From Nonomuraea ceibae (GTDB taxonomy: Bacteria; Actinomycetota; Actinomycetes; Streptosporangiales; Streptosporangiaceae): DNA of 64,000 bases. This document shows positions 1 through 8,119 of this stretch, piece after piece. The position numbers and the translations under genes are program-made. The stretch's first letter is position 1. Every line of letters starts with the position of its first letter. Under the pieces are notes generated by a model. The model had not been told where the DNA came from and searched no databases. It worked only from the letters and a program-made list of their open reading frames with translations. The DNA lies in the NCBI RefSeq assembly GCF_019396325.1, contig NZ_JAHKRO010000035.1, positions 1-64,000 of the forward strand. The letters are read 5' to 3'.

Positions 1-16
1 CGCGGCCGCCGGGCGG

Positions 17-69
17 GGGGCGTATGGAGGCCCGGGGCGGGGTGGAGGCCCCGGGCCGCCATACGCCCC
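17..69. repeat. Long GC-rich inverted repeat (hairpin)
   Basis: The arms GGGGCGTATGG (17-27) and CCATACGCCCC (59-69) are perfectly complementary. An inner pair, GGCCCGGGG (29-37) and CCCCGGGCC (49-57), continues the stem with one mismatch (28/58) around an 11-nt loop. It lies just past the 3' end of the minus-strand operon ending at 170, so it may be a terminator without a U-tract. The overlapping minisatellite makes that uncertain. Confidence 0.6.
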
Positions 70-127
70 GGGGTGGGTGGAGGCCCCGGGGTGGGTGAAG
101 GCCCGGGGGTGGGTGGAGGCCCCGGGT
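31..127. repeat. 18-bp tandem minisatellite
   Basis: An 18-bp unit of the form CCCCGGGGTGGGTGGAGG repeats without gaps at 66-83, 84-101 and 102-119, with a partial copy to 127. A diverged copy sits at 31-48. The copies differ at only one or two positions. No coding role is evident. It lies downstream of the stop of the DinB-like gene. Confidence 0.7.
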
Positions 128-169
128 GCCCCCGTCCGGATCGGGTGGGCGGGGGCCTGGGGGGGAGGG

Positions 170-973
170 TCAGTGGGATACCGGGAGGAACTGGCCCGGT
201 TGGCGGCCGGCGCCGGCGGGGCCGCGGTAGCACTGGGCGATGTCGAGCCAGCGGTCGGCCTCGGCGCCCGTGGCCGTGACGGCGACGTCGTCGCGGTGGC
301 GGCGGCGGGTGACGAGGAGGCAGAAGTCCGTGGCCGGCCCCGCGATGCGGTTCTCGGCGTCCTCGGGCCCGTAGGCCCACAGTTCGCCCGACGGCCCGGT
401 GATCTCGAAGCGGAACTGGACGCCGGGCGGGGTGAGGCCGCGGGAGAGGTAGCCGAAGTCCTGGGTGAGGACGGCGAAGACGACGAGGTGCCGGAGCCGG
501 TCGGTGCGTTCGAGGGTGACGCCGAGGGCGTCGGCGATGTCCTGCCCGTGCGCGAACTGCTCCATGATGCCGGCGCAGGCCAGGACGATGGGCGGGAGCG
601 GGTTGACGAGCCAGGGCACGGTGTTGCCTGGCGGTACGGCGGCAAGGCCCTTGACGACGGCGGCGCGTTCGGCCCGCCAGCGGGCGAGGAGGGTGTCGGG
701 GGTGTCGTCGTCGTAGTCCTTGAGCGCGGCGTTGACGGCGCCGTCGAAGTTCTGCTGCGCTCCGGCGGTCATGGCCTCGAACCGGGCGGCGTCGGTGGCG
801 GCGGCGGTGGCCAGGCGGAAGATGAAGGCCAGGTGGGCGACCTGGTTGTGGATGGTCCAGCCGGGCGCGGGGGTGGGCAGGTTCCACTGGTCCGGGTCGA
901 GGCCGGACACCAGGCGGTCGAGTTGTTCGCCGTCCGCGGTCAGGTCGTCGAGCACGACCTCGAGCTCGGTCAT
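170..973 (-). CDS. TIGR03084/DinB-MDMPI-like metal-binding protein
   Basis: This 267-residue protein begins with a DinB/maleylpyruvate-isomerase-like four-helix bundle. The region around residues 35-55 (APGWTIHNQVAHLAF) and a later EQFAHGQDIADALG segment supply the histidines expected to bind a divalent metal. The C-terminal part (FRFEITGPSGELWAYGPEDAENRI...) resembles the TIGR03084 family of actinobacterial proteins related to mycothiol-dependent isomerases. The start overlaps the stop of the preceding CMD-like gene by 4 bp (ATGA), so it is the last gene of the operon starting at 4784. A thiol-transfer or isomerase role is inferred from the family only; the substrate is unknown. Confidence 0.75.
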   Translation of the reverse strand: MTELEVVLDDLTADGEQLDRLVSGLDPDQWNLPTPAPGWTIHNQVAHLAFIFRLATAAATDAARFEAMTAGAQQNFDGAVNAALKDYDDDTPDTLLARWRAERAAVVKGLAAVPPGNTVPWLVNPLPPIVLACAGIMEQFAHGQDIADALGVTLERTDRLRHLVVFAVLTQDFGYLSRGLTPPGVQFRFEITGPSGELWAYGPEDAENRIAGPATDFCLLVTRRRHRDDVAVTATGAEADRWLDIAQCYRGPAGAGRQPGQFLPVSH

Positions 974-2034
974 GGGAGTGTCCTCTCGTCGGTTGCGGTG
1001 TTGATCGGGTCTCGCTGGAGGGGCTGCCAGGCGGCGACGCGGCGGGCGGCGGTGAGCGCGGCCCAGGCGGTGGTCTCGACGAGCGCCTGCGGGTCGGGGT
1101 CGCCGGCGCGGTAGGCGGCGACGACGCCGGCGTCCACCTGGTAGGAGGCGAGGGCGGTGAGGAGGGCGAGGCGGGCGGCGGGCCGCTGCGCCGGGGGGAG
1201 GGTGGCGGCGGCCTCGTCGGCCCAGCTCCGGCCGAGGCCGGGCGGGTGGCCTTCCCAGGTGGTGACGTGGGTGGTGACGAGGTCGCGTACGGGTTCGGGG
1301 AGCCGCCGGGCGCCGGCCGTCTCGACGGCGGCGGCGGCTCGGGCGAAGGCGCCTTCGATGTGCCGGGTGCCTCTGGTCCAGGCGAGGTCGGCGGGCACGG
1401 GGGCGGCGGGGAGCAGGGTGAGGGAGTCGCCCTTGCGGCGGGAGCGGCGGGCGGCGGGCCGCATGACGGCGCCGAACAGGCGCAGCGCGGCTCCTCGGGC
1501 GCCTCGGGGCAGCTCGGGGGGCAGGGGTGAGTCGCCGAGGAAGACGTTGACCATGCGGTTGAGGTAGTGGAAGGTGACGGCGACGGCGAGGAGTTCGCGG
1601 CTGTGGCCGACGAGGAGCGGCGGTTCGTGCCGTTCCGCGGTCTGTTTGAGGCCGCAGGCGCGGGCCCAGGAGGCGGTGCGCCGGGTGCCGGGGTCCTCGT
1701 GGCGTGAGATGGCGTGCAGGGTGGCGCGGTGCACGTCCACGCAGTACGGGCAGGTGTTGGCGGCCGACACCTCGGTGGCGACCACCTCCTTGAGCACGCG
1801 GCTGACCGTGCCGGAGGCGAGCAGCGATTCGCGCAGGAGCAGCCAGCAGGCCGCCATCGTCTCCGGCGCGGGCGAGTGCAGGATCACGGGCGGGGCGAGC
1901 ATGCCGAAGTCGCGTTCGACCTGGGCGTACACCCCTGCGACGAGGCCGCGGGCGGCGCCGGGCCGTACCGGGGTGACGTGGCGGACCTGGGCGAGGGTGC
2001 CGGGCGCGGTCATCCTGCTGAGGAGTGCGCCCAC
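970..2034 (-). CDS. Carboxymuconolactone decarboxylase/AhpD-fold protein
   Basis: This protein of about 354 residues has an AhpD/CMD-fold segment containing the redox motif CPYCVDVH (about residues 108-115), the usual CxxCxxxH signature of alkylhydroperoxidase-like enzymes. A second helical half follows (about residues 230-340) without a CxxC. I chose GTG at 2034 because GGAG sits 6 nt upstream, inside the end of the GMC gene; an internal ATG at 2013 is the alternative. It lies 2 bp after the GMC oxidoreductase and overlaps the next gene by 4 bp, so it is translated in the same operon. A peroxidase or redox role beside the oxidoreductase is likely; the substrate is unknown. Confidence 0.75.
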   Translation of the reverse strand: MGALLSRMTAPGTLAQVRHVTPVRPGAARGLVAGVYAQVERDFGMLAPPVILHSPAPETMAACWLLLRESLLASGTVSRVLKEVVATEVSAANTCPYCVDVHRATLHAISRHEDPGTRRTASWARACGLKQTAERHEPPLLVGHSRELLAVAVTFHYLNRMVNVFLGDSPLPPELPRGARGAALRLFGAVMRPAARRSRRKGDSLTLLPAAPVPADLAWTRGTRHIEGAFARAAAAVETAGARRLPEPVRDLVTTHVTTWEGHPPGLGRSWADEAAATLPPAQRPAARLALLTALASYQVDAGVVAAYRAGDPDPQALVETTAWAALTAARRVAAWQPLQRDPINTATDERTLP

Positions 2035-2036
2035 GG

Positions 2037-3683
2037 CTATCTCCGCATCAGGTCGGGGACCAGGTGGGCGGCGCCGCGCCGGCCGCTGGTGGAGCCGTCG
2101 GGGGCGGGGGCGCCGTAGGTGACGTCGACGCCGCGTTCGCGGGCGGCGGCGACGATGCCGGGGATCGCCCGTTCGGCGAGGGCGGAGATGGTCATGGCGG
2201 GGTTGACGGTGAGGGCGCCGGGCACGGCGGAGCCGTCGGTGACGAAGATGCCGGGGTGGCCGCGTACCTCGTGGCGGTCGTCGAGCGCGGAGGTGTGCGG
2301 GTCGTCGCCGATGCGGCAGGAGGCGAGGGGGTGCACGGTGTAGGCGCCGACGAGGTCGTTGGTCCACGGGGTGACGGTGGCGAGGCCGTCGCGTTCGAGG
2401 ATCTCCTTGCATTCGGCGTCGGCCATGGCCCAGGCGGCGACCGTGTTGGCGGTCGGCTTGTAGGTGAGGCGGCCGACGCCGAGCATCTGCTGGGAGAGCC
2501 GGTCGGAGTTGCCGCGCTGGGGCGGCGGCCCGAAGACGCCTTCGTTGTCGTCCTCGATCATCTGGAAGATGATCAGCCAGGACTGCCAGCGTTCGAGCAT
2601 CTCCTTCTTGCGCGGGCCGAACCAGGAGCCGTCCTCGGCCAGGGCGAGGATGGTGCCGAGGCCGGGCGGGAAGTAGAGCTGCTCCAGCGAGTACCGGGAG
2701 TATTCGGGCAGCGAGGCGTCGAGCCGGTCCCAGTTGGCGACGGTGGGGCCCTTGCCGATCTGGTTGGCGGCGTAGCCGAGGCCGTCGCCGCGCTCCAGGC
2801 CGAGGACGTCGCGGACGCGGTCCTCGTTGAGCACGGCGGTGTTCAGGCGTTCGCCGTTGCCGGAGAAGTAGCGGCCGACGCCGTGCGGCATGGGGCCGAG
2901 CGCGGGTTCGCTGCGCTGGAGGATGACGGGGGTGGCGGCGGCTCCGGCGGCGAGGATGACGATCTTGGCGTCGATGGTCCCGGCGCCTTCGGTCAGGCGG
3001 TAGTCCTCGTCGTGGACGTGCGCGTAGTGGACGCGGTAGCCGCCGTCGTCGGTCCTGGAGATGCTCTGCACCTCGTGCAGCGGCCGGATCTCGGCGCCGT
3101 GGGCGAGGGCGGCAGGCAGGTAGTTGAGCAGCAGCGACTGTTTGGCGTCGAAGCGGCAGCCGGCCATCATCCAGTTGCAGTTGACGCAGGTGGAGGTGTC
3201 GACGGCGGCGGGCACCGGGTTGGCGGTACGGCCGGAGTGGCGGCAGGCGGCGGCCCACAGCCCGCCCGCGTACGAGACGTCGTCCCAGCCCTGCTGGGTG
3301 ATCGGGATGGACTCCTCGACGCGGTCGTACCAGGGGTCGAGGCTGTCGCGGTCGATGGCGCGCGGCCACATGCGGCGGCGGATGCTGCCGCGGCGTTCGA
3401 AGACGAAGCGGGGGGCGCGGGGCATGGCGGCGAAGTAGACGACGCTGCCGCCGCCGACGCAGTTGCCGCCGAGCACGCTCATGCCGTCGCCGACGACGAA
3501 GTCGAAGATGCGCGTGTAGGAGGAGCCGAGCTTGTAGTCGTGCTCGAAGTCACCGCTGGTCAGCCAGGGGCCGCGTTCGAGCATGACGACCTTGGCGCCG
3601 CCCGCGGCGAGGTGGTAGGCGGCGATGGCGCCACCGAACCCGGTTCCGACGACGAGCACGTCGGTGCGTTCGACGCTGTTCAT
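2037..3683 (-). CDS. GMC-family FAD oxidoreductase (cholesterol-oxidase-like)
   Basis: This 548-residue flavoenzyme opens with the dinucleotide-binding motif DVLVVGTGFGGAIAAYHLA (residues 8-26) followed by LERG. The C-terminal part has the GMC catalytic block: HPLASC with the active-site histidine and TDGSAVPGALTVNPAMT with the conserved asparagine. A Cys-rich stretch (STCVNCNWMMAGC) lies mid-protein. The start overlaps the stop of the DUF5987-like gene (ATGA), suggesting a two-subunit enzyme like gluconate dehydrogenases. GMC-type oxidoreductases recur among conserved enediyne accessory genes (E9-like), so oxidation of the polyketide product is plausible but inferred. Confidence 0.85.
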   Translation of the reverse strand: MNSVERTDVLVVGTGFGGAIAAYHLAAGGAKVVMLERGPWLTSGDFEHDYKLGSSYTRIFDFVVGDGMSVLGGNCVGGGSVVYFAAMPRAPRFVFERRGSIRRRMWPRAIDRDSLDPWYDRVEESIPITQQGWDDVSYAGGLWAAACRHSGRTANPVPAAVDTSTCVNCNWMMAGCRFDAKQSLLLNYLPAALAHGAEIRPLHEVQSISRTDDGGYRVHYAHVHDEDYRLTEGAGTIDAKIVILAAGAAATPVILQRSEPALGPMPHGVGRYFSGNGERLNTAVLNEDRVRDVLGLERGDGLGYAANQIGKGPTVANWDRLDASLPEYSRYSLEQLYFPPGLGTILALAEDGSWFGPRKKEMLERWQSWLIIFQMIEDDNEGVFGPPPQRGNSDRLSQQMLGVGRLTYKPTANTVAAWAMADAECKEILERDGLATVTPWTNDLVGAYTVHPLASCRIGDDPHTSALDDRHEVRGHPGIFVTDGSAVPGALTVNPAMTISALAERAIPGIVAAARERGVDVTYGAPAPDGSTSGRRGAAHLVPDLMRR

Positions 3684-4249
3684 GCGGGGCTCCCGGAGGG
3701 CGTGGTTGCGGGGTGGACGTCGGCCAGCGGCCTGCCGTAGGACCAGGCGCGGAACCTCCACAGGCCGTCGGGGTCGGGCCGGGTGATGCCCATGGCGGTG
3801 AGCCCGGGGTGCCCGGCGGCCAGGGCTTCGGCGGTGCTCAGGTGCGCGGCCGAGTCGTAGGCCATGTTGCAGAAGAGGGCGAGGCTGACCCACAGGGCCT
3901 TCTCGGGGTGGCCGGGCGCGGTGAGCCATCGCACGACGGCGGCGCGGTCGTCGTACGGGAGCGACACGAACGGCGGGACGCCGTCCTCGGCGGCCAGGCC
4001 GTGCTCGGCGGCGTAGGCGGCGGCGTGGCGGTTGAGCGCGGCGGCGAAGTCGTCGAGCCCGCCGGTCAGGCCGGTGGCGTCCCATTCGAGCAGTTCGATG
4101 GCGCCGGCCTGGACGGCGCCGCCTCCCCGGCTGACGCCCGCGACGGCCAGGTCGCCGGCGTACCGCTTCTCGCCCGGGATGATCGTGTCGGCGAACGCCT
4201 CCAGCGTCGTCGTCCTGTCCTGGTGGTCGTCCGGTTTCCGTGAGGCCAT
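3680..4249 (-). CDS. DUF5987 / gluconate dehydrogenase subunit 3-like protein
   Basis: This 189-residue soluble protein has the pattern EAFADTIIPG near the N-terminus (about residues 17-26), typical of small subunits that accompany GMC oxidoreductases (DUF5987 and gluconate 2-dehydrogenase subunit 3). A central LPYDDRAAVVRWL and a Trp/Arg-rich C-terminus follow. There is no obvious TAT or Sec signal, so the complex is probably cytoplasmic. It sits 13 bp after the sigma factor gene and overlaps the GMC gene by 4 bp. Its role as a partner or maturation subunit of the GMC enzyme is inferred from this coupling. Confidence 0.65.
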   Translation of the reverse strand: MASRKPDDHQDRTTTLEAFADTIIPGEKRYAGDLAVAGVSRGGGAVQAGAIELLEWDATGLTGGLDDFAAALNRHAAAYAAEHGLAAEDGVPPFVSLPYDDRAAVVRWLTAPGHPEKALWVSLALFCNMAYDSAAHLSTAEALAAGHPGLTAMGITRPDPDGLWRFRAWSYGRPLADVHPATTPSGSPA

Positions 4250-4262
4250 GGGCGTTCCCTGT

Positions 4263-4784
4263 CTAGAGGCGGTTCGGGTCTTGATCAGAGGCGCCGTCGA
4301 GCGCCACTCGCAGGGCGTTCAGCGCGCGGGTGGTCTGGCTGCGCACGGTGGAGGACTCGTTGCCCAGGACGCGCGCGGTGTCCTCGACGCTGCGGTCCTC
4401 CCAGAAGCGCAGCAGGAGGGTGGCCCGCTGGCGCGGGCCGAGCCCGGCGAGGGCGTCCATCAGTGCCAGGCGCTCGCTCACCAGGAGGTACGGGTCGGAG
4501 GTGGTGGGGGTGTCGGGCACCGCGCCGATGAGGACCTCGCGTGTCCAGCGCATGGTCCTGCGGTCGCTGAGGAACAGCCGTCGCATGACGCGCCGCGCGT
4601 AGGCGCCGATCCTGTCGTGGCCGTCGAGCGTGTCCCAGTGCTTGTGCAGCGCGATCAGCGTGCGCTGGACCAGGTCGTCGGCCTCGTACCAGTCCTTGGA
4701 GAGCTGGTAGGCGGTGCGCCGGAGAGCCGGTCGGCTCCGCCGGACGAATCGCGCGAAATCCCCGTCCTCTCGCGCTGCGGCCAT
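4263..4784 (-). CDS. Sigma-70 family (SigE-like ECF) RNA polymerase sigma factor
   Basis: This 173-residue protein has only regions 2 and 4, as in ECF factors. Region 2 covers about residues 10-80 (RRTAYQLSKDWYEADDLVQRTLIALHKHW, then RIGAYARRVMRRLF). Region 4 covers about 110-165 (LGPRQRATLLLRFWEDRSVEDTARVLGNESSTVRSQTTRAL), a helix-turn-helix. The size and sequence suit the actinobacterial SigE subfamily. No anti-sigma gene follows; the gene instead heads an oxidoreductase operon, which is unusual and suggests cluster-linked control. Its upstream region shares the repeat array at 4862-5035 with the divergent AraC gene. Confidence 0.85.
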   Translation of the reverse strand: MAAAREDGDFARFVRRSRPALRRTAYQLSKDWYEADDLVQRTLIALHKHWDTLDGHDRIGAYARRVMRRLFLSDRRTMRWTREVLIGAVPDTPTTSDPYLLVSERLALMDALAGLGPRQRATLLLRFWEDRSVEDTARVLGNESSTVRSQTTRALNALRVALDGASDQDPNRL

Positions 4785-4861
4785 TGTTCACACTCATCCC
4801 ACATCGGCGTTGTCGCATTCGAACTCTTTGCCCCGAATTTGTCCTGCCCATAGGAACGTCA

Positions 4862-5035
4862 CAACCCCTACCGGCGGCCGGTATGCCCTTATCCGCAGGC
4901 CATCCCTATTTGCCGTGCGGCAACCCCTGATTTAGATTTGAGTCACACTGCCGGCCGGAAGCAGCCGGCGATAAATGGGCGGCACCCCTATTCGCGGCGC
5001 CGGCACCCCTATTTCCCCTGCGCACGGCCCCTACG
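4862..5035. promoter_or_regulatory. Direct-repeat array between sigma and AraC genes
   Basis: The 560-bp gap between the divergent genes holds repeated copies of ACCCCTATT-like sequence: ACCCCTA at 4864, CCCTTAT at 4886, ATCCCTATT at 4902, ACCCCTGATT at 4923, ACCCCTATT at 4984 and 5005, and CCCCTACG at 5028. Neighbouring copies are 18-22 bp apart, with exact 21-bp steps for 4902/4923 and 4984/5005, about two helical turns. Such same-face direct repeats resemble sites of SARP-type activators. The last copy ends about 17 bp before a TATGCT -10 element. Confidence 0.5.
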
Positions 5036-5051
5036 CCGACCGGCCCGAACG

Positions 5052-5057
5052 TATGCT
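5052..5057 (+). promoter_or_regulatory. Candidate -10 element TATGCT
   Basis: TATGCT lies 6 nt before an ATG at 5064 and directly downstream of the repeat array. No standard -35 is seen, as expected for an activator-dependent promoter. It would start a transcript at or near 5064 that runs into the AraC gene at 5345. Confidence 0.35.
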
Positions 5058-5063
5058 CGCGCA

Positions 5064-5144
5064 ATGAGCAGACCGCTGACCACCGCCCCGGCGCCGCCGA
5101 CACTCAGTGCGACCGGCCGGTCACCCAAAATTTCTTTCGGATGA
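5064..5144 (+). CDS. Possible leaderless 26-aa leader ORF
   Basis: The ATG at 5064 starts a 26-codon frame (MSRPLTTAPAPPTLSATG...) exactly where a leaderless transcript from the TATGCT element would begin. It ends with ATGA overlapping another ATG (5141) that is in frame with the AraC gene. The amino-acid content is not distinctive. It may be a leader peptide or chance. Confidence 0.2.
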   Translation: MSRPLTTAPAPPTLSATGRSPKISFG

Positions 5145-5344
5145 ATCGCCGTCCGATGCAGCTTTCCCCGCGCGTCGCCGCGTGTAGCAGTAGGCAGCCG
5201 AAATCCATTCGGTCTCTAATGCCGAGAATGCGCACCGACCAGGGTGATCGAGGAATCGCCGCAATCCGGGAGAAGAATTCGGCCGCCATTCGGGGGCGAT
5301 TTCATCCGGGATTGCCCGAACCCCTCCTCAACCCGGGAGGACAA

Positions 5345-6109
5345 ATGGACGACGTGATCGAACGAGCGGTCATGCGGGTGATCGAGAGCATGCAGGAGAA
5401 CCTCGGGGAGCAGCTCACGATCGACGACATGGCCCGCACGGCGATGTTCAGCAAGTTCCACTTCTCCCGCGTCTTCCAGCGGGTCACGGGGCTCTCGCCC
5501 GGCAGGTTCCTGTCGGCGGTGCGGTTACGCGAGGCCAAGCGGCTTCTCGCGACGACCTCGCTGAGCATCACCAACATCAGCCACCAGGTGGGCTATTCGA
5601 GCGTGGGCACCTTCAGCTCGCGCTTCACGCACAGCGTGGGCCTGCCACCCAGCAAGTACCGCCAGCACCTGGGCATCACCGCCCGGACGCTGGCCGGCGG
5701 CGGGGAGAGCCCGCCGCCCGGCGCGACGACGACGCTGACCGGCGTCGTCACCTCGCCGCTGGCCGGCCAGCCGGTCTTCGCCGGCCTGTTCCCCGACCAG
5801 ATCCTCGAAGGCCGCCCGGTCAGCTTCACCGTGACCGACGGCCCCGGCCCCTACGTGCTGGAGAACGTGCCCGAGGGCCGCTGGCACCTGATCGCGCAGT
5901 CCGTGGCCGCGGGCCGCGAGGACGCCATCCACCTGCCACCCGCCGGCGACGGCACGCTGTGCATCGCGCGCTCCGGGCCGATCACGGTGGCCGCCGGCAG
6001 CGGGCCGAGGCGCGCCGACGTCCGGCTCCAGCCGATGCGCCCGCTCGACCCGCCGGTCCTGCTCGCCCTGCGCGACCTGGTGACCTCGGCCGGCGGCGCC
6101 ACCGGCTGA
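5345..6109 (+). CDS. AraC-family transcriptional regulator with C-terminal beta domain
   Basis: This 254-residue protein has the AraC DNA-binding domain at the N-terminus (about residues 5-105): the first helix-turn-helix falls in LTIDDMARTAMFSKFHFSRVFQ, the second in SITNISHQVGYSSVGTFSSRF, ending PSKYRQH. The remaining ~145 residues are a beta-rich, Gly/Pro-rich domain of unknown ligand. Having the HTH first and the sensor last reverses the common AraC order. I chose ATG 5345 for its strong GGGAGGA ribosome site; an open frame continues up to 5141 but looks non-coding. It diverges from the sigma gene and is probably a cluster regulator. Confidence 0.8.
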   Translation: MDDVIERAVMRVIESMQENLGEQLTIDDMARTAMFSKFHFSRVFQRVTGLSPGRFLSAVRLREAKRLLATTSLSITNISHQVGYSSVGTFSSRFTHSVGLPPSKYRQHLGITARTLAGGGESPPPGATTTLTGVVTSPLAGQPVFAGLFPDQILEGRPVSFTVTDGPGPYVLENVPEGRWHLIAQSVAAGREDAIHLPPAGDGTLCIARSGPITVAAGSGPRRADVRLQPMRPLDPPVLLALRDLVTSAGGATG

Positions 6110-6133
6110 TCTGCGTAAGGACGGCCGACACAG

Positions 6134-6175
6134 ACGATCCGCGAGCGGTGAGGAGCTCACCGGCCCGCGGATCGT
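6134..6175. terminator. Bidirectional hairpin between convergent genes
   Basis: ACGATCCGCG (6134-6143) pairs with CGCGGATCGT (6166-6175). An inner stem, CGGTGAG (6146-6152) with CTCACCG (6156-6162), has a 3-nt loop. It lies between the stops of the AraC gene and the convergent P450 gene, as expected for a shared terminator. Confidence 0.75.
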
Positions 6176-6184
6176 TCCGGTCGG

Positions 6185-7567
6185 TCAGGCGAGGCTCACC
6201 GTCATCGGCAGCCCGCCGCGCACCCGCAGCGACAGCATCGCCTCCGGCACCGCGCGGAACCCCGGCACCCCGGTCAGCCTGAGCTCGCGGGCCACCATGG
6301 CCAGCACGAACGTGGCCTCCATCATGCCCAGGTGGTTGCCGACGCAGAACCTCGGCCCGGCGCCGAACGGGATGTAGGCGTAGCGGGGCCGCGACGACGG
6401 CGCCGCCGGGTCGAACCTGCCAGGGTCGAAGCGCGCGGGCTCGTCCCAGTAGGCCGGATGCCGGTGCAGCGTGTACGGGCTGATCAGCACGTCCGCCCCG
6501 GCGGGCACCCGGTAGCCGCCCACCACGTCGTCGCGCTGGGCGACCCGGGTCAGCGCCCACACCGGCGGGTACAGGCGCATGACCTCCTCCAGCACCATCG
6601 CGGTGTAGCGCAGCCGGTGCAGGTCCTCGTACGTCGGCGGCCGGTCGCCGAGCACGGAGACCGCCTCCTCGCGCAGCCGCTCGCGCACCTCGGGGTGCCG
6701 GTCGATCAGGTGGAAGGCCCACGACAGCGTGCTCGCGGTCGTCTCGTGCCCGGCCAGCAGCACGGTGACGATCTCCTCGCGCAGCCGGCGGCGGACCGCG
6801 CGCGGATCGCCCTCCTCCCGGGCGGAGGCGATCAGCCGCGACAGCAGGTCGCCGCCGTCGGTCGGCCGGTTGATCCGCTCGGCCACCAGCAGGTCGACGG
6901 CCCGGTACAGGTCGCGGCGGGAACGCCGGAAGCGCAGGTGCAACGGCAGCGGCAGCCACAGCGGCACCATCGACAGCGTCACCATCTCGAACATGGCCTG
7001 GTCCTGGACGCCCTCGAAGGAGTGGCCGATCGAGGCGTGCGCGCCGAGATCGGCGTCGAGCAGCGTGCGGCCGAGCACGCCGAGCGCGAGCCCGGTCATC
7101 TCCCTGGCCACGTCGACCGGCCCGCCGCCCGCCCGGGCCCGCAGCCGGGCGACCAGCCGCCCGGCCTCCTCGCCGATGACCGCGTCCTGCTGGGCCAGGC
7201 GCTTGTTCTGGAACATCGGCTGGATGGTGCGGCGCTGCCGCTTCCACCGCTCGCCCTCGCTGGTCAGCAGCCCGTCGCCGATGACGCGGCGGGCCTCCGA
7301 CAGGCCGATGCCCTTGTGGTAGTTGCCGCTGTTGTCGGCCAGCACGTGCTTGGCGTGGTCGGGGTGGTTGAACAGGTAGATGGACTTGGGCCCGATCGTC
7401 ATCCGGACGGCGTCGCCGTACCGCTCCGCGGCCGTGGACAGCAGCCCGAGCCGGTCGGTGACGAGCCGCTTGAACAGGGCCGGGGCGGCCAGGCGGGGCG
7501 GTCCCGGCGGCGTCGCCGGGACCGCCTGGACCGCCGTGGCCGACCCACGGGTGCGTACGGCGGTCAC
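6185..7567 (-). CDS. Cytochrome P450 (enediyne E7-like)
   Basis: This 460-residue P450 has the I-helix oxygen-activation motif LLAGHETTAS, the K-helix ExxR (LEEVMRLYPP) and the heme-thiolate loop FGAGPRFCVGN with the axial cysteine. It has no membrane anchor, as usual for bacterial P450s, and needs separate redox partners. The GTG start at 7567 overlaps the stop of the flavin reductase (GTGA), so the two are co-translated. A P450 next to the flavin reductase and PksE matches the conserved E6/E7 pair of enediyne clusters, where it probably oxidises the polyene or enediyne core. The exact substrate is unknown. Confidence 0.88.
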   Translation of the reverse strand: MTAVRTRGSATAVQAVPATPPGPPRLAAPALFKRLVTDRLGLLSTAAERYGDAVRMTIGPKSIYLFNHPDHAKHVLADNSGNYHKGIGLSEARRVIGDGLLTSEGERWKRQRRTIQPMFQNKRLAQQDAVIGEEAGRLVARLRARAGGGPVDVAREMTGLALGVLGRTLLDADLGAHASIGHSFEGVQDQAMFEMVTLSMVPLWLPLPLHLRFRRSRRDLYRAVDLLVAERINRPTDGGDLLSRLIASAREEGDPRAVRRRLREEIVTVLLAGHETTASTLSWAFHLIDRHPEVRERLREEAVSVLGDRPPTYEDLHRLRYTAMVLEEVMRLYPPVWALTRVAQRDDVVGGYRVPAGADVLISPYTLHRHPAYWDEPARFDPGRFDPAAPSSRPRYAYIPFGAGPRFCVGNHLGMMEATFVLAMVARELRLTGVPGFRAVPEAMLSLRVRGGLPMTVSLA

Positions 7568-8097
7568 GCCGTCACCTCGCGCAGCTCGGAGGTGATCTCC
7601 CTGAACTGGCCCCGGTAGACCAGCAGGCCCTCGCTGCCGGAGTCCTGGCACATGGCCAGGACCTTGCCCACGAAGATGGTGTGGTCGCCGGCGTCGTGCC
7701 GGCTCCACAGCTCGCACTCGAAGCGGGCGATGGCGCCCTCGACGAGCGGCACCCCGGTGAACATGCCCTTGACGACCTCGACCTCCTCGAACTGGGCGGC
7801 GCCGAGGGCCCGGTAGCGGTTGGAGAAGTGCCGCGCCGCGTCCTCCTGGTGCGCGGCCAGCACCGACACGCCGAACGTCCCGGTCATGGTGAGGCACTGG
7901 TGCATCACCGCGTTCTTGTCGATGCAGACCAGGACGAGCGGCGGGTCGAGCGATACCGAGGTGAAGGAGTTGGCCGTCATGGCGTGCGGCACGTCTCCCC
8001 CGGTCGTCACCACGGTGACGCCTGTGGCGAAGGTGCCGAACGCGCGTCGCAGCGCCTTGGTGTCCGTCAGCGGTGTGGTTGATGGGTGGAGTTGCAC
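7564..8097 (-). CDS. Flavin reductase family protein (enediyne E6-like)
   Basis: This 177-residue protein has the flavin reductase-like FMN-binding fold: FATGVTVVTTG near residues 22-32, then ANSFTSVSLDPPLVLVCIDK, GTFGVSVLA and HFSNRY. These are signatures of HpaC/ActVB-type NAD(P)H:flavin reductases that feed reduced flavin to monooxygenases. It starts 22 bp after the thioesterase stop and overlaps the P450 start by 4 bp. In enediyne clusters such a reductase (SgcE6 type) supplies FADH2 to cluster oxygenases. No flavin-dependent halogenase or hydroxylase partner is visible in this window. Confidence 0.85.
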   Translation of the reverse strand: MQLHPSTTPLTDTKALRRAFGTFATGVTVVTTGGDVPHAMTANSFTSVSLDPPLVLVCIDKNAVMHQCLTMTGTFGVSVLAAHQEDAARHFSNRYRALGAAQFEEVEVVKGMFTGVPLVEGAIARFECELWSRHDAGDHTIFVGKVLAMCQDSGSEGLLVYRGQFREITSELREVTA

Positions 8098-8119
8098 GCC
8101 AGACCTCCTGGAATCCGTC

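Noticed and set aside
970-3369. 799-codon minus-strand frame
   Set aside because: Its first 450 residues are Arg/Pro-rich shadow sequence of the GMC gene. Only the in-frame 3' part, the CMD gene from 2034, is real.
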